Assembly: GCA_029233965.1 (NCBI GenBank)
Contig: JARGOP010000024.1
Coordinates: forward strand, 7,147-61,621
Direction of reading: 5' to 3'
Length of the DNA stretch: 54,475 bases
DNA from: Verrucomicrobiales bacterium
GTDB lineage: Bacteria > Verrucomicrobiota > Verrucomicrobiia > Verrucomicrobiales > DEV007
Made by a program: the position numbers and the translations under genes. The notes beneath the pieces were generated by a model. It saw nothing but the letters and a program-made list of their open reading frames with translations. It was not told where the DNA came from and made no database searches. Positions 16,960 to 26,551 of this stretch are shown here, piece after piece (position 1 is the stretch's first letter; every line of letters begins with the position of its first letter).

Positions 16960-17041
16960 CGAAATCCCCGGGCACGAAAGAATGATGAAATCCTGATTCC
17001 GAGGCGGGTTGGGGATTTGGGTATTTAGCCGCCCGCCCCGC

Positions 17042-17770
17042 TTACACCGCAGACAACCGCTTCTCCTCACACCCCTCCATGCTGCACCAGACAAGCTGGC
17101 CATCCTCCAGTTCCAATTCAACGGTGGCGGGCTTCGCTCCGATTTGTCTTCCTCCGTTGATGACCACCGTGTCTCCAATCCGGTCAATCCACGAGCCTTC
17201 GGGCCCGTAGTAGGGGGCGTTGTGAACGTGTCCAGAGAACACAACATCCGGTTGGTATCGTTTGATCCATCCGACGAGAGATTTGTCGCCAAGATCCCGT
17301 TTTCCATTCCAGCTCGTTTTTGCGCCAAGCGGGGGCGCGTGGTGAACCCAGAAGACGGGACGCGGATCATCCGGGCGGGCCTGCATTTCCAGCCATCGTT
17401 TGATGCGTTCGTGCTCCTCGTCCGACTCCCACCAGGGGAAGGAGAGGATGCGAAGCTCCGGCGTCTCATAGGATCCATGATCGACGGTGAGGTTCGGGAT
17501 TGAGAGATCCTCGAGCCATTCCGCCGAGCGAACACCTTCGTAGTCTTCGACGAGGTCGTGATTGCCCGAGCACACCACCAGCGGAACGGCGGCGCTGATA
17601 CGGCGAAAGTACTGTGAAACCACGGAAGCCTGGGTATCCAGATCGACATCCGATCCCATTTCCATGAGATCGCCCGCGATGATGACAAGATCGTGCGCCG
17701 TGCTCTCGCGGGTGAGCCAGTCATACTGTGGCAGGCTGTAGTGAATGTCGGAAACGACGAGGATTTTCAT
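17042..17770 (-). CDS. Calcineurin-like metallophosphoesterase
   Basis: 242 residues with all di-metal motifs in order: VVSDIHY, IIAGDLMEMG, CSGNHD, VHHAPP and SGHVHN. Cytosolic by absence of a signal peptide. Substrates of these small phosphoesterases range from cyclic dinucleotides to phosphodiesters and cannot be told here. Convergent with the cyclic-nucleotide-binding gene (82 bp apart), which makes a cyclic nucleotide link tempting but unsupported. Confidence 0.85.
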   Translation of the reverse strand: MKILVVSDIHYSLPQYDWLTRESTAHDLVIIAGDLMEMGSDVDLDTQASVVSQYFRRISAAVPLVVCSGNHDLVEDYEGVRSAEWLEDLSIPNLTVDHGSYETPELRILSFPWWESDEEHERIKRWLEMQARPDDPRPVFWVHHAPPLGAKTSWNGKRDLGDKSLVGWIKRYQPDVVFSGHVHNAPYYGPEGSWIDRIGDTVVINGGRQIGAKPATVELELEDGQLVWCSMEGCEEKRLSAV

Positions 17771-17898
17771 CGGGTGCGTTGGAAGAGAATATCGGACTCA
17801 AGACGCAGTCGCAATGACGCACCTGCGACCCCCGTCCCGTATTCGCTCAGCGAGGTCAATTTGCTTGATGAAGAGGGGTTTCGGATCTATCGAATATC

Positions 17899-18390
17899 AT
17901 GAGCGATCAGGACACTCCACCACCCATGGACGATAATTCTTCCGATCAGGATGCTCCGCCGCTGACCGAGTCCGGAGGCAGCGGGGGTTCGGTTATCGAC
18001 TCTCCTCCGACGGAGGCACCTTCCACTGCCGGTCTTGGCCTCGGCCAGGGAAAACTTGCAGAGAATGATGAGAAAACGATGGGGCTCTTGTCCCATATTC
18101 TCGGAGCAGTGACCAGCGTTGTTGGACCACTCATCATCTGGGTGATCAAAAAGGATGAAAGTCCTTTTGTGAACGATCAGGGTAAGGAGGCTCTCAATTT
18201 TCAAATTACTGTCCTGATTGGATACGTCACCGCGACGGTTATTTCGATGATTCCGGTGATTGGTTGTGTGGGCGCGCTCCTTTATCCAGTCATCGGTGTC
18301 ACCAACTTGATTTTCGGAATTCTCGGCGGCATTGAAGCGAACAAGGGGGTCGTTTATCGCTACCCGTTTGCTCTTCGATTGATCAGTTAG
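17899..18390 (+). CDS. DUF4870 small membrane protein
   Basis: 163 residues: an acidic, proline- and serine-rich N-terminus (about 55 residues) followed by three membrane segments in the DUF4870 arrangement (MGLLSHILGAVTSVVGPLIIWVIKK, NDQGKEALNFQITVLIGY, a hydrophobic pair, then GGIEANKG and PFALRLI). Function unknown; family members are often annotated as Tic20-like or stress-induced. The gene ends 43 nt before the helicase gene on the same strand. Confidence 0.8.
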   Translation: MSDQDTPPPMDDNSSDQDAPPLTESGGSGGSVIDSPPTEAPSTAGLGLGQGKLAENDEKTMGLLSHILGAVTSVVGPLIIWVIKKDESPFVNDQGKEALNFQITVLIGYVTATVISMIPVIGCVGALLYPVIGVTNLIFGILGGIEANKGVVYRYPFALRLIS

Positions 18391-18433
18391 TCTTTCCGGT
18401 TTCCCCACCTCCTTACCGCGTTTCGCATCGCCA

Positions 18434-20434
18434 ATGTCTATCCAGAAGGGCTTTCTTGCCCTCAATCCTCCTCAGCGTGCCGCCGCTGAGCAAATCTATG
18501 GTCCGGTCCTGATCCTCGCCGGAGCCGGAACAGGAAAGACCCGTGTCGTGACGACGCGCATTGCGGGGATGCTCTACAATGATATCCCGGCGAGCCAAAT
18601 TCTCGCGGTGACCTTCACCAACAAGGCGGCCAATGAAATGCGGGAGCGGGTGAGTTCAATGGTCGACCCGGGGATGGCGGAGGACGCGACGATTTGTACG
18701 TTTCACTCCCTCTGCGTTCGGATTCTCAGGACCTGCATTGAGCGGCTCGGTTACAAGCGCACCTTTTCGATCTACACTCAGAGCGATCAACTCGGATTGC
18801 TGCGTCGCATCATTGTGCGGAAGTTAGGGAAAGATGAGTCGCTTGAGCCGAAGCTCGCGAACATGCTCATCAGTCAGGCGAAAAACTCCGGGCAGATGCC
18901 GGGCGACCAGGAAGATTCTCTGATCAATGAGGTCTATCGCACGTACCAGAAAGAGCTGAAGGCACTGAACGCGGTCGACTTCGATGACCTGCTTGTTCTC
19001 GCCGTCCGCGGGCTGGAGGAGAATCCTGATGTCAGGAAAGAGTGGCAGCGTCGTTTTCGATTCATCATGGTGGACGAGTTTCAGGACACCAATAACCTGC
19101 AGATGCAGCTTCTTCGCATGCTTGTCGGTCAGGAGCAGAACATCTGTGTCGTCGGCGACGATGACCAGAGCATCTACGGATGGCGGGGGGCGGACATTTC
19201 CAACATTCTCGATTTCGAACGGTATTTTAAAAACGCCACCGTCATCAAACTGGAGGAAAACTACCGCTCCACGAACCGAATTCTGAGGCTCGCGAACAGC
19301 CTGATCCGTCACAACCGGGAGCGACGCGAGAAAACTCTCTGGAGCAGCCTTGGTGACGGCGAGAAGATCAGACTCGTTTCCATGCCCGATGCTGAGACGG
19401 AAGCGGATTGGGTCATTTCTGAAATTCTCGAATGTCACCGCATTGACCGTCGCAAATACGATGATATCGCGATTCTCTTCCGCATGAACACACAGTCGCG
19501 GATCATGGAGGAGCGACTGCGGGAGAATGACATCCCCTACAAATTGATCGGTGGTCAGTCCTTCTACGAAAGACGGGAGATCAAAGATCTTCTGGGCTAT
19601 CTGAGTCTTTTCCTGAATCACGACGACGACGTGAGTCTTCTCCGTGTCATTGCAACGCCGCCAAGAGGCATCGGGCAGGGAACGATCGCGCTGGCGACCC
19701 AGTTCAGCATCGATCACCAGATGAGTGTCTTTGAGGCGCTCAACGACATGGAATTCATCTCGCTCCTGACAAAGCGGGCGCAGAATGCGATCGAGGAATT
19801 TGTCTCCTTTGTACACCGTTACTCCGACAGTGCACACACCAAAGGAGCGAACTACGCGGCGATGACGGACGAGTTGATGAAAGAGATCAACTACCCGGAT
19901 TACATCAAGAAGAACTGCAAGACGCCTGAGGAAGTTGACAGTCGTCGTCGGAATGTGGCCGAGCTGCTCGACGGCATGCATGCCCATTACGAAAAATCAA
20001 AGCGCGGTCTTCGCGGGTTCCTCGACAGCGTCGCCCTGATGCAGGACAGGGAGAAGGAAGACGATCAGGGGCAGGGGGTTTCCCTGATCACGATGCACGC
20101 CGCGAAGGGGCTCGAGTTTCCGGTCTGTTTCATCATCGGGGTAGAGGACGGAATTCTCCCTCACTCCCGTTCCATTGAAGAGGGAAGTCGCGACGAGGAG
20201 CGCCGCCTGTTTTACGTCGGGATCACGAGAGCGAAAGAGGATCTTACGATCAGCTGGTGTCACAGCCGTCGTCGCTACGGTGACAACCTTCCCTGTCAGC
20301 CGAGTTCCTTTTTCAAAGAACTCGATAAGGAGGAAATGGAGGAAACCGATCATGACACGCTCGCTTCCGAGCCTGTGGATGAAGATTTCGCGACCGACTA
20401 TTTCGAACAGATGAAGTCGATGCTTTCATCGTGA
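18434..20434 (+). CDS. UvrD/Rep/PcrA-family DNA helicase
   Basis: 3'-to-5' superfamily 1A helicase used in repair or replication restart. 666 residues. Q motif NPPQRAA (11-17), Walker A AGAGTGKT (29-36), motif Ia AVTFTNKAANEM, Walker B VDEFQDTN, motif III GDDDQSIYGWRGA, motif IV YRS, motif V ITMHAAKGLEFPVCFI, motif VI VGITRAKEDL. It is shorter than UvrD/PcrA (about 720), lacking the flexible C-terminal tail that binds UvrB or RNA polymerase, and is closer in length to Rep. I leave the symbol open between rep, pcrA and uvrD. Confidence 0.93.
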   Translation: MSIQKGFLALNPPQRAAAEQIYGPVLILAGAGTGKTRVVTTRIAGMLYNDIPASQILAVTFTNKAANEMRERVSSMVDPGMAEDATICTFHSLCVRILRTCIERLGYKRTFSIYTQSDQLGLLRRIIVRKLGKDESLEPKLANMLISQAKNSGQMPGDQEDSLINEVYRTYQKELKALNAVDFDDLLVLAVRGLEENPDVRKEWQRRFRFIMVDEFQDTNNLQMQLLRMLVGQEQNICVVGDDDQSIYGWRGADISNILDFERYFKNATVIKLEENYRSTNRILRLANSLIRHNRERREKTLWSSLGDGEKIRLVSMPDAETEADWVISEILECHRIDRRKYDDIAILFRMNTQSRIMEERLRENDIPYKLIGGQSFYERREIKDLLGYLSLFLNHDDDVSLLRVIATPPRGIGQGTIALATQFSIDHQMSVFEALNDMEFISLLTKRAQNAIEEFVSFVHRYSDSAHTKGANYAAMTDELMKEINYPDYIKKNCKTPEEVDSRRRNVAELLDGMHAHYEKSKRGLRGFLDSVALMQDREKEDDQGQGVSLITMHAAKGLEFPVCFIIGVEDGILPHSRSIEEGSRDEERRLFYVGITRAKEDLTISWCHSRRRYGDNLPCQPSSFFKELDKEEMEETDHDTLASEPVDEDFATDYFEQMKSMLSS

Positions 20435-20495
20435 TTTGCATGGATGGGCATCTTTCCGCGCTTGCAGAGCCGTGGATCGTGCAGGAATTTCAAGT

Positions 20496-20858
20496 GTGAG
20501 TGAAGTCAATTACAAGCTGGGCAACGAAACCCTGATCAAGGTGCTGGATGGGGCCTCGGGAAAACTGCGCTCGCTGCTGAAAAAGCAGGGTCGCCTTGAT
20601 CACGGGGCTCTGCGGGTCGCGGTGATTGGTGGTGGTTGCTCAGGGCTTCAATACAAGATGGATCTGGTCGATGGACCCGCAAATCGGGACATCATGGTCG
20701 AGTCCAACGAGGTTCGCGTCGTGATTGATCCCAAGAGCGCGTTATTCGTAACGGGTTCCGAACTCGATTTCAGCGAGGATCTTCAGCAGGGCGGATTTAA
20801 GGTCACGAACCCCAATGCGGTCGTGACGTGCTCGTGTGGCGAGAGCTTTGCGGCGTAG
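20496..20858 (+). CDS. IscA/ErpA/SufA-type iron-sulfur cluster assembly protein
   Basis: A-type carrier for Fe-S clusters. 120 residues from GTG 20496 (VSEVNYKLG); a TTG at 20436 gives 20 more residues with no family match. The three ligand cysteines are in place: C48 in GGGCSGLQY, and C112/C114 in VTCSCGESF. It follows the helicase gene by 61 nt. The SufS-type desulfurase at 47.9-49.1 kb could serve the same pathway. GGCGAA (20861-20866) and TTCGCC (20876-20881) just past the stop can form a short hairpin, but without a T-tract. Confidence 0.9.
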   Translation: MSEVNYKLGNETLIKVLDGASGKLRSLLKKQGRLDHGALRVAVIGGGCSGLQYKMDLVDGPANRDIMVESNEVRVVIDPKSALFVTGSELDFSEDLQQGGFKVTNPNAVVTCSCGESFAA

Positions 20859-20904
20859 CGGGCGAATCGCTGATTTTCGCCACTCCTGTTCTCCCGACGG
20901 ATCG

Positions 20905-20937
20905 GGAAAAGGATCGGAGTTCAGGAAAAGGATCGGA
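20905..20937 (+). repeat. Short tandem repeat GGAAAAGGATCGGA x2
   Basis: GGAAAAGGATCGGA at 20905-20918 repeats at 20924-20937 in the 81-bp gap between the convergent IscA-type and sulfatase genes. Probably a local duplication; no function can be assigned. Confidence 0.5.
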
Positions 20938-20939
20938 AT

Positions 20940-22379
20940 TTATTCTTCGATCATCACCACCGGAACCGGGGTCTCAACTTTACCCGGTTCGCGCATGCCC
21001 GGACCCGGCGCATCGCGGTCGCCGAGGTCTTTCCGCATTTCGTCTGCGAAGGCTGACAGTTCTGCCACCACTTCAGGATGCTGATCCGCTACGTTGGTTT
21101 CGCATCCGATGTCTTCCACGACGTTGAAAAGAAGCGGGCCGTTCGGTTGATTGTTCGTCTTGTAGTGGGGGTGTCTCGGGAATGAATCGAGGGGGAGGAA
21201 GAGTTTCCACGGTCCGGAACGAATGGCCTGAAGCTGATCGAGATAGTAGTAGGCAAAATAGGGGTAGGGTGTTTTGGCCCCTTCGACACCGGTCATGAGA
21301 TCAGTGATGTCATGGCCGTCACGTTTGAGCTTCGACTTTGATTGGCCGCCTGCCATCGACACGAAGGTCGGAAGCAGATCCATAGTGGTGGAAAGTTCAT
21401 CACAAACCGTTCCGGCCGGAACCGTCCCGGGTTGCCACACGAGGGTCGGGACCCGGAATGCGCCTTCGCTCGTGGTGTAGCCACGTCCGTGGAGCGGTTG
21501 ATTGGATCCCCGTGAAATGTCATCCGGTTCCGGCTGAATCGGAGCACCATTATCCGAAGTCCAGACCACGAGGGTGTTCTCCGCAATGCCGAGCTCTTTC
21601 AATTGATCCAGCAGTTGCCCGGTTGACCAGTCAAGTTCTTCGATGGAGTCCCCCCACGGACCATTGGCACTTTTTCCCCGGAAGGCTTCGCTTGAGAACG
21701 GAGTCGAGGTGCTGCCCGGCATTGCTTGCGGAAAGTAGAGAAAAAACGGCTCGTCGTGGTTTTCCTCGATCCAGTCCATCGCCACTTCGGTGTAGCGCTT
21801 TGTGAGGCCGTCGCGGTCGGCGGGCGCTTCGATCACGGTTTCATTTTCCATGAGGGGAAGCGGTGGCCAGTGCGAGCCGTCCTGGTTCCAGATGCGGGCG
21901 GTCATGTCATCGGAATAGGGGACCCCGAAAAAGTAATCGAATCCCTGGCGCGTCGGGAAAAACGGTTCCTGATCGCCGAGATGCCACTTGCCGATCATCG
22001 CGGTTTTGTAGCCGAGCTCCTTGAGTTCTTCGGCAATCGTCACTTCGTCAGGGTGGAGTCCGAAGGGGGAGACGGGTCGCAGGACATGGTAGTCGCGTTT
22101 GTTGAGATGCATCCCGACGCGCTGCGCATAGCAGCCGGTGATGAGGCTGGCGCGTGAGGGCGTGCAGACTCCCGCGGTAACGCAGAAGTGGGTGAACTTC
22201 ATTCCCTCCTCCGCCATGCGGTTCAGGTGGGGGGTACGGTGGACGGTCGAGCCGAAGGGTTCGATATCGCCATAGCCCAGATTGTCGCAGAAAATGACGA
22301 TGAAGTTCGGTGGGCGCTCCTCAGCGAAAAGGGGAAGCCCGGAGAGAATGAGAACGAGTGGGAGCAGGATTCTTTTCAT
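20940..22379 (-). CDS. Secreted type I sulfatase (second)
   Basis: 479 residues from ATG 22379, which opens with the signal peptide MKRILLPLVLILSGLPLFA; the longer frame to 22535 is not needed. Sulfatase features: FCDNLGYGDI (metal site, Asn in the second acidic position), signature C72-T-P-S-R76 whose Cys becomes formylglycine, GKWHLGD, WTSDNGAP, and C-terminal WKLFLPLDS. It differs clearly from the first sulfatase, so the two are not a recent duplication. Its ATG overlaps the stop of the DUF3147 gene by 4 nt, indicating translational coupling. Confidence 0.9.
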   Translation of the reverse strand: MKRILLPLVLILSGLPLFAEERPPNFIVIFCDNLGYGDIEPFGSTVHRTPHLNRMAEEGMKFTHFCVTAGVCTPSRASLITGCYAQRVGMHLNKRDYHVLRPVSPFGLHPDEVTIAEELKELGYKTAMIGKWHLGDQEPFFPTRQGFDYFFGVPYSDDMTARIWNQDGSHWPPLPLMENETVIEAPADRDGLTKRYTEVAMDWIEENHDEPFFLYFPQAMPGSTSTPFSSEAFRGKSANGPWGDSIEELDWSTGQLLDQLKELGIAENTLVVWTSDNGAPIQPEPDDISRGSNQPLHGRGYTTSEGAFRVPTLVWQPGTVPAGTVCDELSTTMDLLPTFVSMAGGQSKSKLKRDGHDITDLMTGVEGAKTPYPYFAYYYLDQLQAIRSGPWKLFLPLDSFPRHPHYKTNNQPNGPLLFNVVEDIGCETNVADQHPEVVAELSAFADEMRKDLGDRDAPGPGMREPGKVETPVPVVMIEE

Positions 22380-22744
22380 AGTTCCATTCCGAAGCGTTTC
22401 AGAATCATTACCATCCCCGCATAGAGAAGCATGGTGATGACGCAGCAGATGAGAATCGAAGGCAAAAAGGAGAGACCTTTTCGCAGCAGGGCCGGAAAGA
22501 TCAGGAACATGGGGAGGCTTGGAAGCACGAACCAAAAGACTCCGGTGGAGTGAGACGCCAGTTTTTCGACCTGCTCTGCCGGCGATTCTTTCAGCCCTGT
22601 CCAGATCCAGAAGAAAGTGATAATGGAGACAAGCGGGAGCGAGGCAATCATACTTCCGAGGAGAGGCTTGCTCCGCGTGACGACGATCTCGTTCACGAAA
22701 TAGATGAGGGCGGCTGAAAAAATCAGCTTAATTACGGTCAGCAT
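22376..22744 (-). CDS. DUF3147-like small membrane protein
   Basis: 122 residues with four hydrophobic segments and almost nothing outside them: MLTVIKLIFSAALIYFVNEIV, GSMIASLPLVSIITFFWIW, GVFWFVLPSLPMFLIFPALL and ILICCVITMLLYAGMVMIL. This matches the DUF3147 pattern (membrane protein of unknown function). Co-transcribed with the sulfatase (ATGA overlap), although a functional link to sulfatase secretion is only positional. Confidence 0.7.
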   Translation of the reverse strand: MLTVIKLIFSAALIYFVNEIVVTRSKPLLGSMIASLPLVSIITFFWIWTGLKESPAEQVEKLASHSTGVFWFVLPSLPMFLIFPALLRKGLSFLPSILICCVITMLLYAGMVMILKRFGMEL

Positions 22745-22783
22745 GCGGAAAGACTAGCGCGTTGCGAAGCGCTTTGTCAGGCC

Positions 22784-25381
22784 TCAATCAAACTCAATTG
22801 CGCGAGGGGGCGGCAACTGAACGCGCTGCGCGGGAAGATCCTCTGACCCTGTTTGGGTCATCACCGGCCTCGCGAGGGGGATTCCGTTTCCATCGACCGG
22901 CTCTGACTCGGCTTCTTCGATCGGAGTTGCGGTGATCACGGTCGCCGCAACGCGGGCACGGATCACCGGCTGAACCGATCCGTAGGGATCATCGGTGCCG
23001 ATCACAGTCGGCGCGATCGGAAAGACGGGATCCGCATCCTCGACGATATAGGTTGCCCGCAGGGGGCCGCCCTGTGTTTGCTTGGTCAGATTCCGCATGC
23101 GGCTGCCTCCGCGACCATGGATATGGCAGATATTTTCCAGATCCGTTCCGGGACGAAGGTATTCGATGTAGGTGCAGCGGATCTGGGAACTGGTTCCATC
23201 TCTCTTTTCCACTGTTTCATAGCAGTCGTTCGAGGCGAGTTCGCCGGATCGGAGGCAAACCTCGACCTGCTCGGCATCGGGAGGCGGGAGAAAAGCACGC
23301 GGCTCAAAGTGCTCGGCGGCAGCGTTCATGATTTTCGTCCAGACGGGAAGCACGGTGTCCGAGCTGAAGGCGCCAAGGTAGATTCGATCCGTCTGGTCAA
23401 ATCCTGCCCAGACCACACAGGTTACTTCCGAGGTGTAACCCACAAACCAGTTGTCGGTGAAATTATACTCCGTTCCCGATTTTCCGGCGACGGGGAAGTC
23501 ACCGAGACCATACTTTTCGCGTGCCTTGGCACCGGTGCCGCCGAGATCTGTGTCGAAGGTGTCTTCGAGAATACTGTTGATCTGGTAGGCGGTGAAACGG
23601 TCAATGACCGCGCCGCTCTTCAAGTTGATATTCGGAGTGTAAATCAGGTTTCCGGCTGAGTCCTTGATATTCGCAATGATGTGGGTCTTCTCGGGGCGTC
23701 GTCCATTGTTCGGAAAGATTGTGTAGGCGAGACAGAGATCCTCGGGGGAAGCCGGATTTCGACCGAGGAAGGTTGCGTTGAATTTTTTGAGGTCACCCTC
23801 AAACGTCATTCCGGCCGCTTCTGCGAGCGCGACGACCGGCTCCGTGCCGATCTTTTGCCCCATTCGAACCGTGGCTGCGTTTTTCGACTTGGCGAGAGCG
23901 GTGCGAGCTGTAATCCGGTTTTCGTAGGTATTGTCGAAGGTCTCGGGACCCCATTCGCCAAGAATTCCCGTGGTGCCGCCGACCATGACTTGTCGCGTGT
24001 CCATCGGCGTGTCATCCACGAGAGTGCCGGGGAAACGTCCCGATTCGAACGCGGCGGCGTAGACAAAGGGCTTGAATGCGGTTCCGACAGGACGGCTGCC
24101 CTGATTGACGCGATCGAACATACTGTCGGAGAAGTCACGACCTCCGACCTGGGCAATGACAGAGCCGGTTTTGTTTTCGACCAGCAAGATCGCTCCCTGC
24201 AAGTATTCCGGTGCCGGAAAGGTCTGGTCCGGTGAAGCGGACTTCCGGAACTCCGCCTTCTTCGCTTTGTATTGAGCCAGGGTTGAATGAGTGAAATCGG
24301 GATCCTGTTCGATCTTGGTGAGCTGTTCCTGCAGGGCTGACTCGGCGATGCTTTGCACGTTGCCGTCGATGGTCGTGTGAATGTGAAATCCGCCTTTCGA
24401 GACGGTTTCGTCACCGAGGAGTTCGATCACTTCCTGTCGAACCTTCTCGTAAACAAAGGCTGACTTACCGGTGATGTTCTTTTTCTCTTCGGTCCGGATC
24501 GCGACCTCTTGCGAACGCTTGAGGGTATCCTTGTCGATATACCCCTCGGCCTCCATCCTGGCGAGAACGTGATTTCTCCAGCGTATCGAGGTTTCGGGGA
24601 AGGAACGCGGGGAACGATGATAGGGGTTGGGGATACAGGCGGCGAGAGTGGCACCTTCTGCGACCGAGAGACGTGACGGGTCTTTCCCGAAGTAGCCTTC
24701 CGAAGCGGAGGCGATTCCATAGTAGCCGCTGCCGAAATAAATACGGTTGAGGTAGAGTTCAAGAATCTTCTGCTTACTGCCGAGCGCTTTTTCGATTCGC
24801 TGAGCGAGAAAGACTTCGGTCACTTTCCGGCTCATGGTCCGGTCTTTCAGCTCAAAGGTCTGCTTGGCGAGCTGCTGGGTGATCGTGGAAGCGCCCTGAT
24901 TCCATTCCTTTGAGCGGGCCGCGTAATAGACCGCCCGGAGAATGCCCCAGTAATCGACGCCGGTGTGCTCATAGAAGCGGCTGTCCTCTGCCGCGAGGAG
25001 CGCGTTCACCATGTTGTCGGAGACGCCGTCGAGGGTCACGGGGCGGCGGTTCTGCACAAAGATCCGGCCCAGTTCATCGCCGTTCCGGTCAAATATACGG
25101 CTCGCGACTTCCACCTTCTCCAGCTCGGAAAGATCGAAAGAATGGGCGAGATCGTAGCGGGGCTTGCAGTAAAAGAAGGCCCCGGCGAGACCGATAATCC
25201 CGACGACCAGAAAGAGAACGAAGCAGAAACCGGTAAATTTCAGCCAGAATATGATACGGCGTTTACGCTTTGCTTTCTGCTGCGCTTTTTCACTGAGCGG
25301 TGGGAGCTTGATGACAGTCTCTTTCGGGCTGTCACCGCTGCCGATCGCTTCAAAATCATTGTCTTCGAAGTCGTTGGACAC
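22784..25381 (-). CDS. Class A penicillin-binding protein (PBP1A type) with Thr in place of the transpeptidase Ser
   Basis: Bifunctional peptidoglycan synthase in the inner membrane, 865 residues. Cytoplasmic basic tail, one membrane segment (about 43-70), then glycosyltransferase family 51 (EDSRFYEHTGVDYWG with catalytic Glu, GASTITQQLAKQ, RKVTEVFLAQRIEK, LNRIYFGSGYYGI). The transpeptidase domain has SxN as S499-K500-N501 and KTG as K634-S-G-T637. The SxxK motif reads RPVG-T434-A-F-K437-P, with threonine at the acyl-ester nucleophile position (codon ACC, 24080-24082). The C-terminal 130 residues are a proline-rich tail. Glycosyltransferase activity looks intact. Transpeptidation may be altered, use Thr, or depend on the second PBP encoded at 29.6-32.0 kb. 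Confidence 0.92.
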   Translation of the reverse strand: MSNDFEDNDFEAIGSGDSPKETVIKLPPLSEKAQQKAKRKRRIIFWLKFTGFCFVLFLVVGIIGLAGAFFYCKPRYDLAHSFDLSELEKVEVASRIFDRNGDELGRIFVQNRRPVTLDGVSDNMVNALLAAEDSRFYEHTGVDYWGILRAVYYAARSKEWNQGASTITQQLAKQTFELKDRTMSRKVTEVFLAQRIEKALGSKQKILELYLNRIYFGSGYYGIASASEGYFGKDPSRLSVAEGATLAACIPNPYHRSPRSFPETSIRWRNHVLARMEAEGYIDKDTLKRSQEVAIRTEEKKNITGKSAFVYEKVRQEVIELLGDETVSKGGFHIHTTIDGNVQSIAESALQEQLTKIEQDPDFTHSTLAQYKAKKAEFRKSASPDQTFPAPEYLQGAILLVENKTGSVIAQVGGRDFSDSMFDRVNQGSRPVGTAFKPFVYAAAFESGRFPGTLVDDTPMDTRQVMVGGTTGILGEWGPETFDNTYENRITARTALAKSKNAATVRMGQKIGTEPVVALAEAAGMTFEGDLKKFNATFLGRNPASPEDLCLAYTIFPNNGRRPEKTHIIANIKDSAGNLIYTPNINLKSGAVIDRFTAYQINSILEDTFDTDLGGTGAKAREKYGLGDFPVAGKSGTEYNFTDNWFVGYTSEVTCVVWAGFDQTDRIYLGAFSSDTVLPVWTKIMNAAAEHFEPRAFLPPPDAEQVEVCLRSGELASNDCYETVEKRDGTSSQIRCTYIEYLRPGTDLENICHIHGRGGSRMRNLTKQTQGGPLRATYIVEDADPVFPIAPTVIGTDDPYGSVQPVIRARVAATVITATPIEEAESEPVDGNGIPLARPVMTQTGSEDLPAQRVQLPPPRAIEFD

Positions 25382-25417
25382 GGAAGGCTTTTGTCAAAGG
25401 GGTTGGGTGAGTTTACG

Positions 25418-26551
25418 ATGGGCGCGATGCACCCTGAGTTCGAAAACCCTCTTCAAAAGGAAGATACGCCTCTTTTTGAAGTCGTCTTTCAAAGAATTCA
25501 GAAAAGTCCTGACGATTCGATCCCTTTTTCGGCATACATGGAGATCGCCTTATACGATGAAACTCATGGATATTACGCTTCTCCGGAGACAAGAAAGGTA
25601 GGTCGAAAAGGGGACTTCTACACCAGCGTTTCCGTAGGTGAGACCTTCGGTTTTCTCCTCGCGGAAAAGATAACAGCCGTTCGGGGTGCCCATTTTGATC
25701 CGGGGGCTCCCTTTGTCATCGTCGAGCAGGGTGCCCACGACGGGCAACTGGCGTTTGATATTCTGGCTGCGCTGCGGAGAACGGGCATTTCGGGTGTGGA
25801 ATATCGAATCGTGGATCCGAGGCCGGCGACCCGTGAGTGGTTGACGGGACGCTTCGCCGCGGAAGGCTTTGGAGAGAGCGTCAAAGTAGTCGGGTCGCTT
25901 GAGGACGCGAAGGCAGCGCAGGGGCTGTTTCTCTGCAATGAACTGCTCGATGCCTTCCCTTTTCGACGTCTCCTCTTCGATGGTGAGGCATGGCGGGAGC
26001 TTCAGGTCGGGAAAGTAGGGGAGCTTCCCGCGTGGGTTGAGAGGCCGCTGGAGCCTGAATTGGAATCGTATGCCGTGGAACTCGGGACAGAATTTTCGCC
26101 GGGCTATACAACAGAGGTCTGTCCCTCTCTTGATCGATGGCTGGCAGAGGCCGCGACACTCCTTGAAAAAGGCTTCTGGTGGCTCATCGACTACGGTCAT
26201 GAATCAGCGGATTATTTTGCGCCTCATCGGAAAGACGGGACCTTCCGGTGTTATCGGAATCATGAGGCGACTGAGGACCCGTTCCGGCATCCCGGTGAAA
26301 CCGACATCACCGCTCATGTGAATTTCACTCATGTCCGGCGCGCCGCCGAGGCCGCGGGACTGAACTGGCACGCCTTTACCGACCAGCACCATTTTCTCAT
26401 CGAGGCCGCGCGTGATTGGCTTCTTTCAATAGAGGGACAGACCCCCAATGAGGAAACCGCGAAGCGATTGAGGCAATTTCAGACCCTGACCCATCCGGGT
26501 ATGATGGGGACGCAGTTTAAAATTGCCGAGCTGTCAAAAGGGATCGATTAA
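25418..26551 (+). CDS. MidA/NDUFAF7-like SAM-dependent methyltransferase
   Basis: 377 residues, COG1565/DUF185 family. The eukaryotic member NDUFAF7 methylates an arginine of a complex I subunit; bacterial targets are unknown. Visible: ALYDETHGYYA, GRKGDFYTSVSVGETFG, the SAM-binding IVEQGAHDGQLAFDIL, LFLCNELLDAFPFRRL, LIDYGHESADYF and the late TDITAHVNFTHV. The start is ATG 25418 (or 25427); the open frame reaching back to 24965 runs antisense through the PBP gene and was rejected. Divergent from the PBP1A gene by 36 bp, and overlaps the convergent SDR gene by 4 nt. Confidence 0.88.
   Translation: MGAMHPEFENPLQKEDTPLFEVVFQRIQKSPDDSIPFSAYMEIALYDETHGYYASPETRKVGRKGDFYTSVSVGETFGFLLAEKITAVRGAHFDPGAPFVIVEQGAHDGQLAFDILAALRRTGISGVEYRIVDPRPATREWLTGRFAAEGFGESVKVVGSLEDAKAAQGLFLCNELLDAFPFRRLLFDGEAWRELQVGKVGELPAWVERPLEPELESYAVELGTEFSPGYTTEVCPSLDRWLAEAATLLEKGFWWLIDYGHESADYFAPHRKDGTFRCYRNHEATEDPFRHPGETDITAHVNFTHVRRAAEAAGLNWHAFTDQHHFLIEAARDWLLSIEGQTPNEETAKRLRQFQTLTHPGMMGTQFKIAELSKGID

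Noticed and set aside
18824-19987. 387-codon open frame antisense to the UvrD/Rep helicase
   Set aside because: The helicase motifs on the plus strand are complete, so this is a shadow frame.
24965-25417. N-terminal extension of the MidA-like methyltransferase
   Set aside because: It overlaps the PBP1A gene head-on; family similarity begins only after ATG 25418.
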